From: DATHSN01 sp035464115
Lineage (GTDB): Bacteria > Actinomycetota > Acidimicrobiia > Acidimicrobiales > SKKL01
Direction of reading: 5' to 3'
NCBI GenBank assembly: GCA_035464115.1
Contig: DATHSN010000454.1
Span: 1-10,879 of the forward strand
DNA length: 10,879 nucleotides
Translations under genes and position numbers: made by a program
The notes under the pieces: generated by a model
Told to the model about the DNA's origin: nothing
Database searches by the model: none
The model's input: only the letters and a program-made list of their open reading frames with translations
Shown here: piece by piece, positions 1 to 5,456 of the stretch
How positions within the stretch are numbered: the stretch's first letter is position 1
Layout of the letters: each line of letters starts with the position of its first letter

Positions 1-91
1 CGCCGGGGGCGGCATCGGGGCGGGAGTCGGACACGGCGGGCTCCAGGGCTCGGGGGCGGATCGACCGATCGGGGCAGCGCCCTCACGCTCG

Positions 92-124
92 CATCGATCA
101 CCATCGCATCGACGATCATCGATG
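92..124. repeat. ATCG-rich low-complexity stretch with a 7-bp inverted repeat
   Basis: CATCGAT (92-98) and ATCGATG (118-124) form perfect inverted arms around a spacer that itself repeats ATCG/GATC units. It lies in the non-coding stretch before the ABC remnant. Apart from this, 1-180 shows no convincing gene: frames are open by chance because of base composition, and no family motif was recognised. It could be an old regulatory site of the lost transporter or simple-sequence DNA. Confidence 0.3.
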
Positions 125-180
125 TCAACTGTTCGACGCAGAAGCGCTCGTGCTGAACGGATCTCTGCTCAACGACCGCC

Positions 181-410
181 ATGTCCCGCATCGAGGTTCG
201 CAGCCTCACGAAGCGCTACGGCGCCAAGGTGGCCGTCGACGACCTCAGCTTCGAGGTGAACCCCGGGGTCGTCACCGGGTTCCTCGGCCCCAACGGCTCC
301 GGTCGGTCGACGACTCGATCAACCGATGGGCCGGCGGGGTGGTGTTCGCCGTGTTCGTCGCGGTGGTGATCGGCATCGGCGCCGCGCTCACCCAGCGCCG
401 CGACGCCTGA
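181..410 (+). pseudogene. ABC exporter remnant: ATPase N-terminus fused out of frame to permease C-terminus
   Basis: Frame 181-~312 encodes a typical drug/antibiotic-exporter ATPase start: MSRIEVRSLTKRYG, then AVDDLSFEV, then FLGPNGSGRSTT, which is the Walker A loop. The family continues with about 180-250 further residues, but homology stops right after Walker A. The remaining frame runs to a stop at 367-369 with unrelated sequence. In the frame two bases along, about 309-410 reads as the end of an ABC-2 type permease: a hydrophobic segment (WAGGVVFAVFVAVVIGIGAAL) and the usual short basic tail TQRRDA before TGA. The simplest reading is one deletion that removed most of the ATPase and nearly all of the permease. 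The Walker A lysine is also Arg (GSGR), so even the ATPase piece would be inactive. No good ribosome-binding site precedes ATG 181. Deletion is inferred; the two half-signatures are seen directly. Confidence 0.72.
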
Positions 411-411
411 C

Positions 412-441
412 GCTCGGGGCGCGCCCCCGACGCACCCGAGC
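412..441 (+). terminator. GC-rich hairpin after the ABC remnant
   Basis: GCTCGGG (412-418) pairs with CCCGAGC (435-441). Nested in it is a 12-bp perfect palindrome, GGGGCGCGCCCC (416-427), offering an alternative stem. It starts two bases after the permease-tail stop. No T-tract follows, so this would be an atypical terminator, as is common in actinobacteria. The rest of 442-499 holds no recognised feature except the ribosome-binding site of the next gene. Confidence 0.4.
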
Positions 442-499
442 CCGCCGGCGCGACACTCTGATCGGGGCGCGACACCCGAGCGAGAGGACGGTCACAGCC

Positions 500-1069
500 A
501 TGACCGACGTGCTGCTGTTCCACCACGCCCTGGGCCTCACCCCAGGGGTGCGGGCCTTCGCCGACGAGCTGCGGGGGGCGGGCCACACGGTCGTGACGCC
601 GGACCTGTTCGAGGGGGCGACCTTCGAGTCGATCGCCGAGGGGGTCGACCACGCCGAGCAGATCGGGTTCGAGACCATCATCGAACGGGGCGCCGCCGCC
701 GCCGACGGCCTGGGTGACCGGCTGGTGGTCGCTGGCTTCTCGCTCGGTGCCCTGCCCGCCCAGAAGCTGGCCCAGACCCGGCCCGGCGTCGTCGGCGCCA
801 TCCTCTACCACTCCGCGGTGCCGGTCTCGGTGTTCGGCTCCGGCTGGCCCCCGGGCGTTGCCCTCCAGGTCCACATGACCGAGCACGACCCGTGGGCCGA
901 GGAGGACCTCGAGGCCGCCGGTGACCTCGTCACCACCGCCGACGGCCAGCTGTTCCTGTACCCCGGCGTCGGCCACCTGGTCGCCGACCCGAGCTCCACC
1001 GATCACGACCCCGAGGTGGCGGCGCTGATCCTGCGGCGCACCCTCGAGCTCCTCGACGCCCACCGCTGA
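500..1069 (+). CDS. Dienelactone hydrolase family alpha/beta hydrolase
   Basis: This 189-residue protein has the compact alpha/beta-hydrolase layout of the dienelactone hydrolase family: strand 1 with FHHALGLTPGV (7-17), then AGHTVVTPDLF (27-37), the nucleophile elbow GFSLGA around Ser81, an acid candidate Asp130 in EHDPW and the catalytic His159 in GVGHLVAD. Classical dienelactone hydrolases use Cys in the elbow; here it is Ser, so ordinary esterase or lactonase chemistry is more likely. The substrate cannot be named. No signal peptide is visible, so it should be cytoplasmic. The start is ATG 500 because GAGAGGA (482-488) sits 11 bases upstream and the hydrolase similarity begins at once. 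It follows the ABC remnant on the same strand and is separated from the OsmC gene by 97 bases. Family is confident; substrate is unknown. Confidence 0.88.
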   Translation: MTDVLLFHHALGLTPGVRAFADELRGAGHTVVTPDLFEGATFESIAEGVDHAEQIGFETIIERGAAAADGLGDRLVVAGFSLGALPAQKLAQTRPGVVGAILYHSAVPVSVFGSGWPPGVALQVHMTEHDPWAEEDLEAAGDLVTTADGQLFLYPGVGHLVADPSSTDHDPEVAALILRRTLELLDAHR

Positions 1070-1112
1070 TCCCGGGAGGCGCGCAATCGATCGGCATGCC
1101 CCGTCGTCTTCC

Positions 1113-1144
1113 CAGGTAAGGGGGGAGTGCACGGCTCCTACCTG
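1113..1144 (+). promoter_or_regulatory. Imperfect inverted repeat upstream of the OsmC gene
   Basis: CAGGTA (1113-1118) and TACCTG (1139-1144) are perfect 6-bp arms around a 20-base centre with weaker internal pairing. The element ends six bases before the OsmC ribosome-binding site. That position suits an operator or 5'-UTR hairpin, and a weak terminator of the hydrolase gene is also possible. No T-run follows. Confidence 0.3.
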
Positions 1145-1153
1145 TCATCAGAG

Positions 1154-1158
1154 AGGAG
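1154..1158 (+). promoter_or_regulatory. Strong Shine-Dalgarno of the OsmC gene
   Basis: AGGAG within GAGAGGAGAC lies eight bases before ATG 1167 and fixes that start codon. Confidence 0.75.
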
Positions 1159-1166
1159 ACAGCGAC

Positions 1167-1730
1167 ATGGCCACCACCACACTGCGCAACGGCATCGACG
1201 TCGAGCAGCTGATGCAGACGATCGATGCCACCACGAAGGACGCAGCGGTCGGCACGTTCACCTTCCGCGCCACGAGCAGCTGGGAGGACGGCACCTGCAA
1301 CATGGGCCGGATCGGGGGCTTCATCCACGCCGGGCAGGCAGACGACAGCCGCCGCGAGCCGTTCGAGCTCGTCGGTGACGAGCCACCGGTCCTGCTCGGC
1401 CGCAACCGGGGTCCCAACGCGGTGGAGCTCGTGCTCCAGGCCCTCGGCTTCTGCTACGCGGTGGGCTATGCGGCCAACGCCGCCGCCCAGGGCATCGACA
1501 TCACCCGCATGGACTATGAGGTCGAGGGCGACATCGACGTGCGCGACTTCCTCGGTCAGGACGGACCTCGGCCGGGGTTCACCGAGATCCGGGTGACCGG
1601 TCACGTGTCGAGCCCCAACGCCACCGAGGAGCAGCTGACGGCGCTGTGCGAGCACGTGCAGGCGACGTCGCCGGTCCGCGACATCATCGCCAACCCCGTC
1701 CCGGTGACCACCTCGCTCGAGGTGACCTGA
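1167..1730 (+). CDS. OsmC family protein (peroxide/thiol stress type)
   Basis: This 187-residue protein carries the OsmC core: DEPPVLLGRNRGPNAVELVL (71-90), then QALGFC with the peroxidatic-type Cys96, then ANAAAQGIDI. The C-terminal strand-helix half ends VQATSPVRDIIANPVPV. Family members dimerise and reduce organic hydroperoxides with a Cys pair. Here the second conserved position, usually Cys-Pro-Val, is Ser168-Pro-Val. C161, seven residues before it, and C44 are the only other cysteines. It may therefore use a different resolving thiol or not be a classical peroxidase. The N-terminal 30 residues precede the usual family start. A sigma-factor gene follows after 49 bases on the same strand with no terminator between, so co-transcription and a redox-stress role are plausible but inferred. 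Confidence 0.88.
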   Translation: MATTTLRNGIDVEQLMQTIDATTKDAAVGTFTFRATSSWEDGTCNMGRIGGFIHAGQADDSRREPFELVGDEPPVLLGRNRGPNAVELVLQALGFCYAVGYAANAAAQGIDITRMDYEVEGDIDVRDFLGQDGPRPGFTEIRVTGHVSSPNATEEQLTALCEHVQATSPVRDIIANPVPVTTSLEVT

Positions 1731-1760
1731 CCCGGGCGACCACGCCCCGCCGACCACCCT

Positions 1761-1772
1761 GGGGAGGAGAGG
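1761..1772 (+). promoter_or_regulatory. Shine-Dalgarno deciding the GTG start of the sigma factor
   Basis: GGGGAGGAGAGG lies 7 bases before GTG 1780. The nearby GTG 1772 is in another frame. This supports a GTG start for the sigma-factor gene. Confidence 0.7.
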
Positions 1773-1779
1773 TGGTTCC

Positions 1780-2388
1780 GTGCTCGGCACGAGCGAGCGC
1801 ACCGCCCTGCAGCAGCTCACCCGTGAGGAGCTGCCGGGCCTCTACTCGCTCGCCCGGCGCCTCGGCGGGGTCGGCGGGGCCGATCCGGGCGACCTCGTCC
1901 AGGACGCGCTGGTGCGCGCGTGCCGCTCCTTCCCGTCGTTGCAGGATCGGCGGGCGGGCTGCGCCTGGTTGCGGACGATCCTCACCAACGTGTGGCGTGA
2001 CGGCCTCCGCAAGGACGGCCGCACCCCCGACCACGTGACGTTCGACGACGAGGAGCGCGTCGCTCGCCACCACAGCCGCGACGAGAGCGTCCCGCGCCCG
2101 TACGCCGAGACCCTCCACGTCGAGCTCCTCGGCGCCTTCTCCGAGGCGGACGTGCACCTCGTGCTCGATCGCCTGCCGCCGCGCTACCGGGCGCCGCTCG
2201 TGCTGCGCTACCTCGCGGGCTTCTCCGTGCAGGAGATCGCGGCCCTGCTCGACCTGCCGAAGGGAACGACCGTGTCGCGGCTGCACCGCGGCCGCGAGCG
2301 CTTCGAGCGTGAGCTGGGGAGCTACGCGCGAGAGTCCCGATCCACCGGCGACGGGAATCGGGGCGGACGGTGCGCGCGGGGGCGGTGA
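1780..2388 (+). CDS. ECF-type RNA polymerase sigma factor
   Basis: This 202-residue protein has only sigma regions 2 and 4, the layout of ECF sigma factors. Region 2 covers about 18-77 and includes LPGLYSLARRLGG, DPGDLVQDALVRA and the WLRTILTNVWRD helix that binds the -10 element. Region 4 covers about 128-180: RLPPRYRAPLVLRYLAGFSV, then EIAALLDLPKGTTVSRLHRGR, the helix-turn-helix for the -35 element. By eye the LHRGR...F...L..YA ending recalls the SigH/SigR-like stress group, but that assignment is tentative. The last about 20 residues (after SYARE) are a Gly/Arg-rich tail without family similarity. No anti-sigma gene, such as a zinc-binding ZAS protein, is adjacent; the next gene is a 73-residue protein of another kind. 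Pairing with the OsmC gene upstream hints at oxidative stress. The first codon is GTG. Confidence 0.88.
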   Translation: MLGTSERTALQQLTREELPGLYSLARRLGGVGGADPGDLVQDALVRACRSFPSLQDRRAGCAWLRTILTNVWRDGLRKDGRTPDHVTFDDEERVARHHSRDESVPRPYAETLHVELLGAFSEADVHLVLDRLPPRYRAPLVLRYLAGFSVQEIAALLDLPKGTTVSRLHRGRERFERELGSYARESRSTGDGNRGGRCARGR

Positions 2389-2424
2389 CGGTGACGGCGG
2401 GCGAACGACACGGGGTCCGCCGGT

Positions 2425-2441
2425 TCACCCTGCGCGGGTGA
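2425..2441 (+). terminator. Short hairpin behind the sigma factor gene
   Basis: TCACCC (2425-2430), a 5-base loop and GGGTGA (2436-2441) form a perfect 6-bp stem 37 bases after the sigma-factor stop, with no T-run. It could be a weak terminator or a leader structure of the next small gene. Nothing else was recognised in the 116-base gap. Confidence 0.25.
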
Positions 2442-2504
2442 CGCCTCGGCTCCGGTCGCGGCCCGAGACTCACCGGAACGGCAGATCCCGGGAGGACGGG
2501 CCAG

Positions 2505-2726
2505 GTGCGATACGAGCTGACGCTGCGCGGGCGGTTGGGACGGCTGTCGACCGCCGCGCTCGGGGCCTGTCGGGTGCGCGACCTCGGCGACGACAGCGTG
2601 ATCGACGTGGAGCTCGCCGACCAGGCCGAGCTCCACGGTCTGCTCGCCACCCTCCAGGACCTCGGCATCGAGCTGGTCGGGCTGACAGCCGTCGTCGAGC
2701 CCACCGCACCCGCCGACGACTCGTGA
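2505..2726 (+). CDS. Conserved small hypothetical protein, 73 residues
   Basis: I recognise the type but not a function. The sequence starts MRYELTLRGRLG, has an acidic middle (RVRDLGDDSVIDVELAD) and then the pattern DQAELHGLLATLQDLGIELVGL. This pattern occurs in many small actinobacterial proteins of unknown role. The alternation suggests strand-helix-strand-helix-strand, a small alpha/beta fold. There are no cysteines apart from C24, no membrane segment and no signal peptide. GTG 2505 is supported by GGGAGGA (2490-2496) eight bases upstream. It lies 116 bases after the sigma factor and 99 before the HerA-like ATPase gene on the same strand, so it could partner either, although nothing in the sequence proves a link. 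An anti-sigma role is not supported by any motif. Confidence 0.7.
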   Translation: MRYELTLRGRLGRLSTAALGACRVRDLGDDSVIDVELADQAELHGLLATLQDLGIELVGLTAVVEPTAPADDS

Positions 2727-2779
2727 GCGTCGCCGGGCCGCGGTGCGGACCGACCCCGTCATCGGTCGACGATGCGCCG

Positions 2780-2785
2780 TAGCGT
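2780..2785 (+). promoter_or_regulatory. Candidate -10 box of the HerA-like gene
   Basis: TAGCGT matches the actinobacterial TAnnnT -10 pattern. It would start transcription near 2792, leaving a leader of about 34 bases with the GAGGAG ribosome site before GTG 2826. It also argues against the upstream in-frame ATG 2772, which would not be in the mRNA. No convincing -35 was found. Confidence 0.35.
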
Positions 2786-2811
2786 TGTCGCCTCCACCTC
2801 CGACCCCCGTC

Positions 2812-2817
2812 GAGGAG
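2812..2817 (+). promoter_or_regulatory. Shine-Dalgarno deciding the GTG start of the HerA-like gene
   Basis: GAGGAG lies eight bases before GTG 2826. The alternative in-frame ATG 2772 has no ribosome-binding site in front of it. Confidence 0.65.
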
Positions 2818-2825
2818 CCCACCCC

Positions 2826-4391
2826 GTGTCCGATCGTCCCGCTGACCACCTGCCCGCGATGCCGGAGCGATCGAGCCGCGACGGGGCCGAGTGGGTCTTC
2901 GACGTCCGGCGCGGGCTGTACGAGCGGTTCCCCGTCCCGCCGGCGGCCTTCTCGATCGACGGCGTCGACGCCACGGTGGTGGCCCCGCTCGACCTCGGCA
3001 TCTCGGTCGGCGACCTGGTGGTCGTCGAGCTCGACGACGGGGCGGCCTGGGTCGGCCAGATCAGGGGACTCGACCTCGTCGAGCGGGAGGCGGCCCAGGT
3101 CGAGCTGGTGGACGACGACCTGGGGTCGATGACCGTCCGGCCGCTCCTGCGCTCGCTGCGCGGTGACGCCGCCCTGCTGGGCCGGCTCGACGACGGCTGC
3201 TTCACCCCGGCGCTGGCGCCGGTGTTCGGCGAGTCCCGGCTGCGTCGCGCCACCAGCGCCGAGGTGGCTGCGGTGCTGGCGCCGCCGGACCAGAGCGGGC
3301 TGGTCCTGGGCCCGGTGTCGGGCGAGCAGGGCGTCTCGGCGCCACTGCGGCCCGAGGGTTTCGCCCGCCACACGTTCCTGTGCGGTCAGTCGGGTTCGGG
3401 CAAGACCTACACGACCGGCGTGCTGCTCGAGGAGCTGCTGCTGCGCACCGAGCTGCCGATGATCGTCCTCGACCCGAACTCCGACTACGTGCACCTCGGC
3501 CAGCCGGCGGCGGGCGACACCGAGCCCGGCCGCTCCTACGCAGCCCGCGCCACCGACATCTTCGTGGCCCGCGCGCGGGGGAGCGAGGGTGACGGGCTGT
3601 TGCTCGCTGCCCACGCGAGCGATCTCCCCGTGGAGGTGCTGGCCGGCCTGGCTCGGCTCGACCCCATCGACGACCTCCAGGAGTTCGCGGCCCTGCGCCG
3701 CCTGGCGACGTCGCTGCGGCCGCCGTACTCGCTGGCCGACCTGCTGGTGTCCGCCGAGGACTCCGGCTCCGACCACGCGATGCGGCTGGCCGACCGGTTG
3801 CGCAACCTCGGGGTGGCCGAGTGGGGTGTCTGGTGCCGGCCGGGGGAGCCCAGCCTTCCGGGCTCGGGGGTGCTCGCGCACCGTGGCGTGGTGGTCGACC
3901 TGGGGAGCCTCTCGTCGACCGAGGAGTCCGCGTTGGCGGCGCTCGTGGCCCTGCAGATCCTGTGGGACCGTCGGCGTCGTCGCGTCCCCGTGCTGGTCGT
4001 GGTCGACGAGGCGCACAACCTGTTCCCCACCCACCCGACCGACACCGTCGGGCGCGCCCTTCTCGACCTCGGCGTCCGCATCGCCGGCGAGGGCCGCAAG
4101 TTCGGGCTGCACCTGCTGCTCTGCACCCAGCGTCCGGCCAAGCTGCACCCCAGCGTGGTGTCGCAGTGCGACAACCTCGTGATGCTGCGGATGAACTCGG
4201 CGGGCGACGTCGACGAGCTGGCACGCACCTTCTCCCACGTGCCCGAGGGGATGGTGCGGCGGGCGCCCGCGCTGCGGCAGGGCGAGGTGCTGGTGGCCGG
4301 GCCGATCGCGCCGATCCCGCGCTTCCTGCGGACCCGGGCCCGTCTCAGCGTCGAGGGCGGGAGCGACGTGCCCACCGACTGGGCCCGGTGA
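2826..4391 (+). CDS. HerA/DUF87-type ATPase (DNA translocase-like)
   Basis: This 521-residue RecA-fold ATPase belongs to the HerA/FtsK branch, whose members form hexamers that pump DNA. The N-terminal about 120 residues are strand-rich, as in the HAS-barrel that docks partner nucleases. Walker A is GQSGSGKT (187-194, Lys193), followed by MIVLDPNSDYVHL, typical of HerA. Walker B is VLVVVDEAHNLFP (Asp394, Glu395). A later block, RKFGLHLLLCTQRPAKLHPS (Cys433 to Pro437 being CTQRP), followed by CDNLVMLRM, is the family's sensor region. It should be cytoplasmic. HerA usually works with the NurA nuclease; no NurA-like gene is in the window, so the partner is elsewhere or the role differs. It converges on the HAD gene with 3 bases between stops. 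I preferred GTG 2826 over ATG 2772 on ribosome-site grounds. The ATPase class is firm; the biological role is open. Confidence 0.88.
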   Translation: MSDRPADHLPAMPERSSRDGAEWVFDVRRGLYERFPVPPAAFSIDGVDATVVAPLDLGISVGDLVVVELDDGAAWVGQIRGLDLVEREAAQVELVDDDLGSMTVRPLLRSLRGDAALLGRLDDGCFTPALAPVFGESRLRRATSAEVAAVLAPPDQSGLVLGPVSGEQGVSAPLRPEGFARHTFLCGQSGSGKTYTTGVLLEELLLRTELPMIVLDPNSDYVHLGQPAAGDTEPGRSYAARATDIFVARARGSEGDGLLLAAHASDLPVEVLAGLARLDPIDDLQEFAALRRLATSLRPPYSLADLLVSAEDSGSDHAMRLADRLRNLGVAEWGVWCRPGEPSLPGSGVLAHRGVVVDLGSLSSTEESALAALVALQILWDRRRRRVPVLVVVDEAHNLFPTHPTDTVGRALLDLGVRIAGEGRKFGLHLLLCTQRPAKLHPSVVSQCDNLVMLRMNSAGDVDELARTFSHVPEGMVRRAPALRQGEVLVAGPIAPIPRFLRTRARLSVEGGSDVPTDWAR

Positions 4392-4394
4392 CGA

Positions 4395-5357
4395 TCACGG
4401 CCAGATCCGGGTCCAGTCGTCGCGCATGCTGACCGTGGTCCACCCCCGCCTGGTGGCGATGGCCGCCAGCGTCTCGTCCGACTCGAAGGACGCGGCCCCG
4501 CCGGCGTAGGCGAACTCGCGGATGGCGTCGTCGTGGTCGATCACCAGGGCCAGCCCGCCCGGCTGGTCGGCGGCGACCGTCAGCATCTCGAGGTCGCCGG
4601 GGGTGTTGCCGGCCGCGAGGAGGGGTTGACGTCCGAGCTGGGTCTGGATGGCGGTGACCTTGGCGGCGCCCTCGTTCACCTCACCGGCGACCCGGCGGGT
4701 GCGGCGGATCACCGGCACGCCGTCCCGGTCGCAGTAGCGGTACTCGATCATCGTGCCCACCACCAGCTCGGAGGGCACGCCGTAGAGGTCGTCGCTCAGG
4801 GCGCGCACGAAGTCGGCGCCGCCGCCGGTGACGATCCCCACGGTGAACCCGTGGGCGCGGAGGGCGTCGAGCAGCTCGACCATCGGCCGGTAGATCGTGA
4901 GCGCCACGGGTCGACCGAGCACCGGGTTGTGGGCGCGGGCCAAGTAGGTCCGGACCTGCTCGGCGTGAGCGTCGGGGGTCATGTCATCGAGCAGCTCGAG
5001 CAGCGCCAGCGCCACCCGGGCCAGTCCGAGATCCGCCGTGGCGTCGTGGTCGCCGTCGAGGATGGCGGCGTACTCGGGGCGGCAGCGCAGGGCGGGATCG
5101 CGGGCCGCCGCGGCGCGCAGGACCGAGGCGAGGAAGCCCGCCTGGATGTAGTCGGGGCGCTCGCACCACAGAGTGCCGTCGTTGTCGAAGACCGCCAGCC
5201 GCCGATGGGGATCGATGTCGGCCGATGCCTCGAGGAACGCGAGCAGGGTGCGCCGCGCGGTGCCGTCACCCCACGACGCCAGCGACTCGTCGTCCCCCGA
5301 TGTCCTCGTTCCCGCGGCCACGGAGCGACCGTACGTCCGCGGGTCAGCGCCGGACAT
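4395..5357 (-). CDS. HAD-superfamily hydrolase (phosphatase-like)
   Basis: This 320-residue protein has all four HAD motifs: motif I VFDNDGTLW with nucleophile Asp58 and general acid Asp60, motif II VTGGG with Thr177, motif III Lys233, and motif IV AAGNTPGDLEM with Asp255. Such enzymes form an aspartyl-phosphate and mostly dephosphorylate small molecules. The subgroup starting DNDGTLWCE-P with a helical cap resembles phosphoserine-phosphatase-like proteins; the substrate is unknown. No signal peptide is seen. The chosen ATG 5357 has GGAG (5364-5367, minus strand) six bases upstream. A leaderless GTG at 5321 (308 residues) is a serious rival, because TACGGT at 5333-5328 lies six bases before it and the conserved part begins later anyway. 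The gene is divergent from the sulfatase across a perfect inverted repeat, suggesting joint control. Confidence 0.87.
   Translation of the reverse strand: MSGADPRTYGRSVAAGTRTSGDDESLASWGDGTARRTLLAFLEASADIDPHRRLAVFDNDGTLWCERPDYIQAGFLASVLRAAAARDPALRCRPEYAAILDGDHDATADLGLARVALALLELLDDMTPDAHAEQVRTYLARAHNPVLGRPVALTIYRPMVELLDALRAHGFTVGIVTGGGADFVRALSDDLYGVPSELVVGTMIEYRYCDRDGVPVIRRTRRVAGEVNEGAAKVTAIQTQLGRQPLLAAGNTPGDLEMLTVAADQPGGLALVIDHDDAIREFAYAGGAASFESDETLAAIATRRGWTTVSMRDDWTRIWP
5328..5333 (-). promoter_or_regulatory. Candidate -10 box for a leaderless HAD transcript
   Basis: On the minus strand TACGGT is followed after six bases by an in-frame GTG (5321-5319). The same arrangement occurs before the LuxR-type and pyruvate kinase genes. 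It would make the first 12 annotated residues untranslated. No good -35 is seen, and the SD-led ATG 5357 remains possible. Confidence 0.35.
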
Positions 5358-5369
5358 CACCCGCTCCGG

Positions 5370-5398
5370 GTGACGCCGGCCCGGACGACCGGCGTCAC
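5370..5398. promoter_or_regulatory. Perfect 10-bp inverted repeat between the divergent HAD and sulfatase genes
   Basis: GTGACGCCGG (5370-5379) and CCGGCGTCAC (5389-5398) are exact reverse complements separated by nine bases. Arm centres lie 19 bases apart, close to two helical turns, as expected for a dimeric regulator. It sits 59 bases before the sulfatase start and 13 beyond the HAD start codon, in the only space where a shared operator could lie. It could also fold as an RNA hairpin in the sulfatase leader. The nearby LuxR-type regulator is a possible binder, by inference only. Confidence 0.6.
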
Positions 5399-5456
5399 GA
5401 TCGGCCGACGGACGCGCGTGCCCGACCGGGTCAGGCGAACCACCGTGGGAGACATC

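Noticed and set aside
1..119. Minus-strand frame starting MIVDAMVIDASV at 119, possibly a transposase start
   Set aside because: Only about 40 codons are visible, there is no ribosome site, the continuation is Pro/Arg-rich, and the apparent regularity comes from the ATCG-repeat DNA.
272..1820. Two long minus-strand frames (272-1132 and 930-1820)
   Set aside because: They are antisense to the hydrolase and OsmC genes, which carry clear family motifs; the translations are Gly/Val/Arg-rich and domain-free.
2772..2825. ATG 2772 as start of the HerA-like ATPase
   Set aside because: It has no ribosome site and lies upstream of the likely -10 (2780-2785); GTG 2826 has GAGGAG at eight bases.
2322..4238. 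Minus-strand open frame of 638 codons opposite the HerA-like gene
   Set aside because: It is antisense to clear Walker A/B motifs; the translation is low-complexity with many His, Gln and Arg and no recognisable fold.
4533..5456. Upstream extension of the sulfatase frame
   Set aside because: It runs antisense through the HAD gene, and sulfatase similarity starts only at ILVIWGDD. GTG 5457 with a ribosome site is the plausible start.
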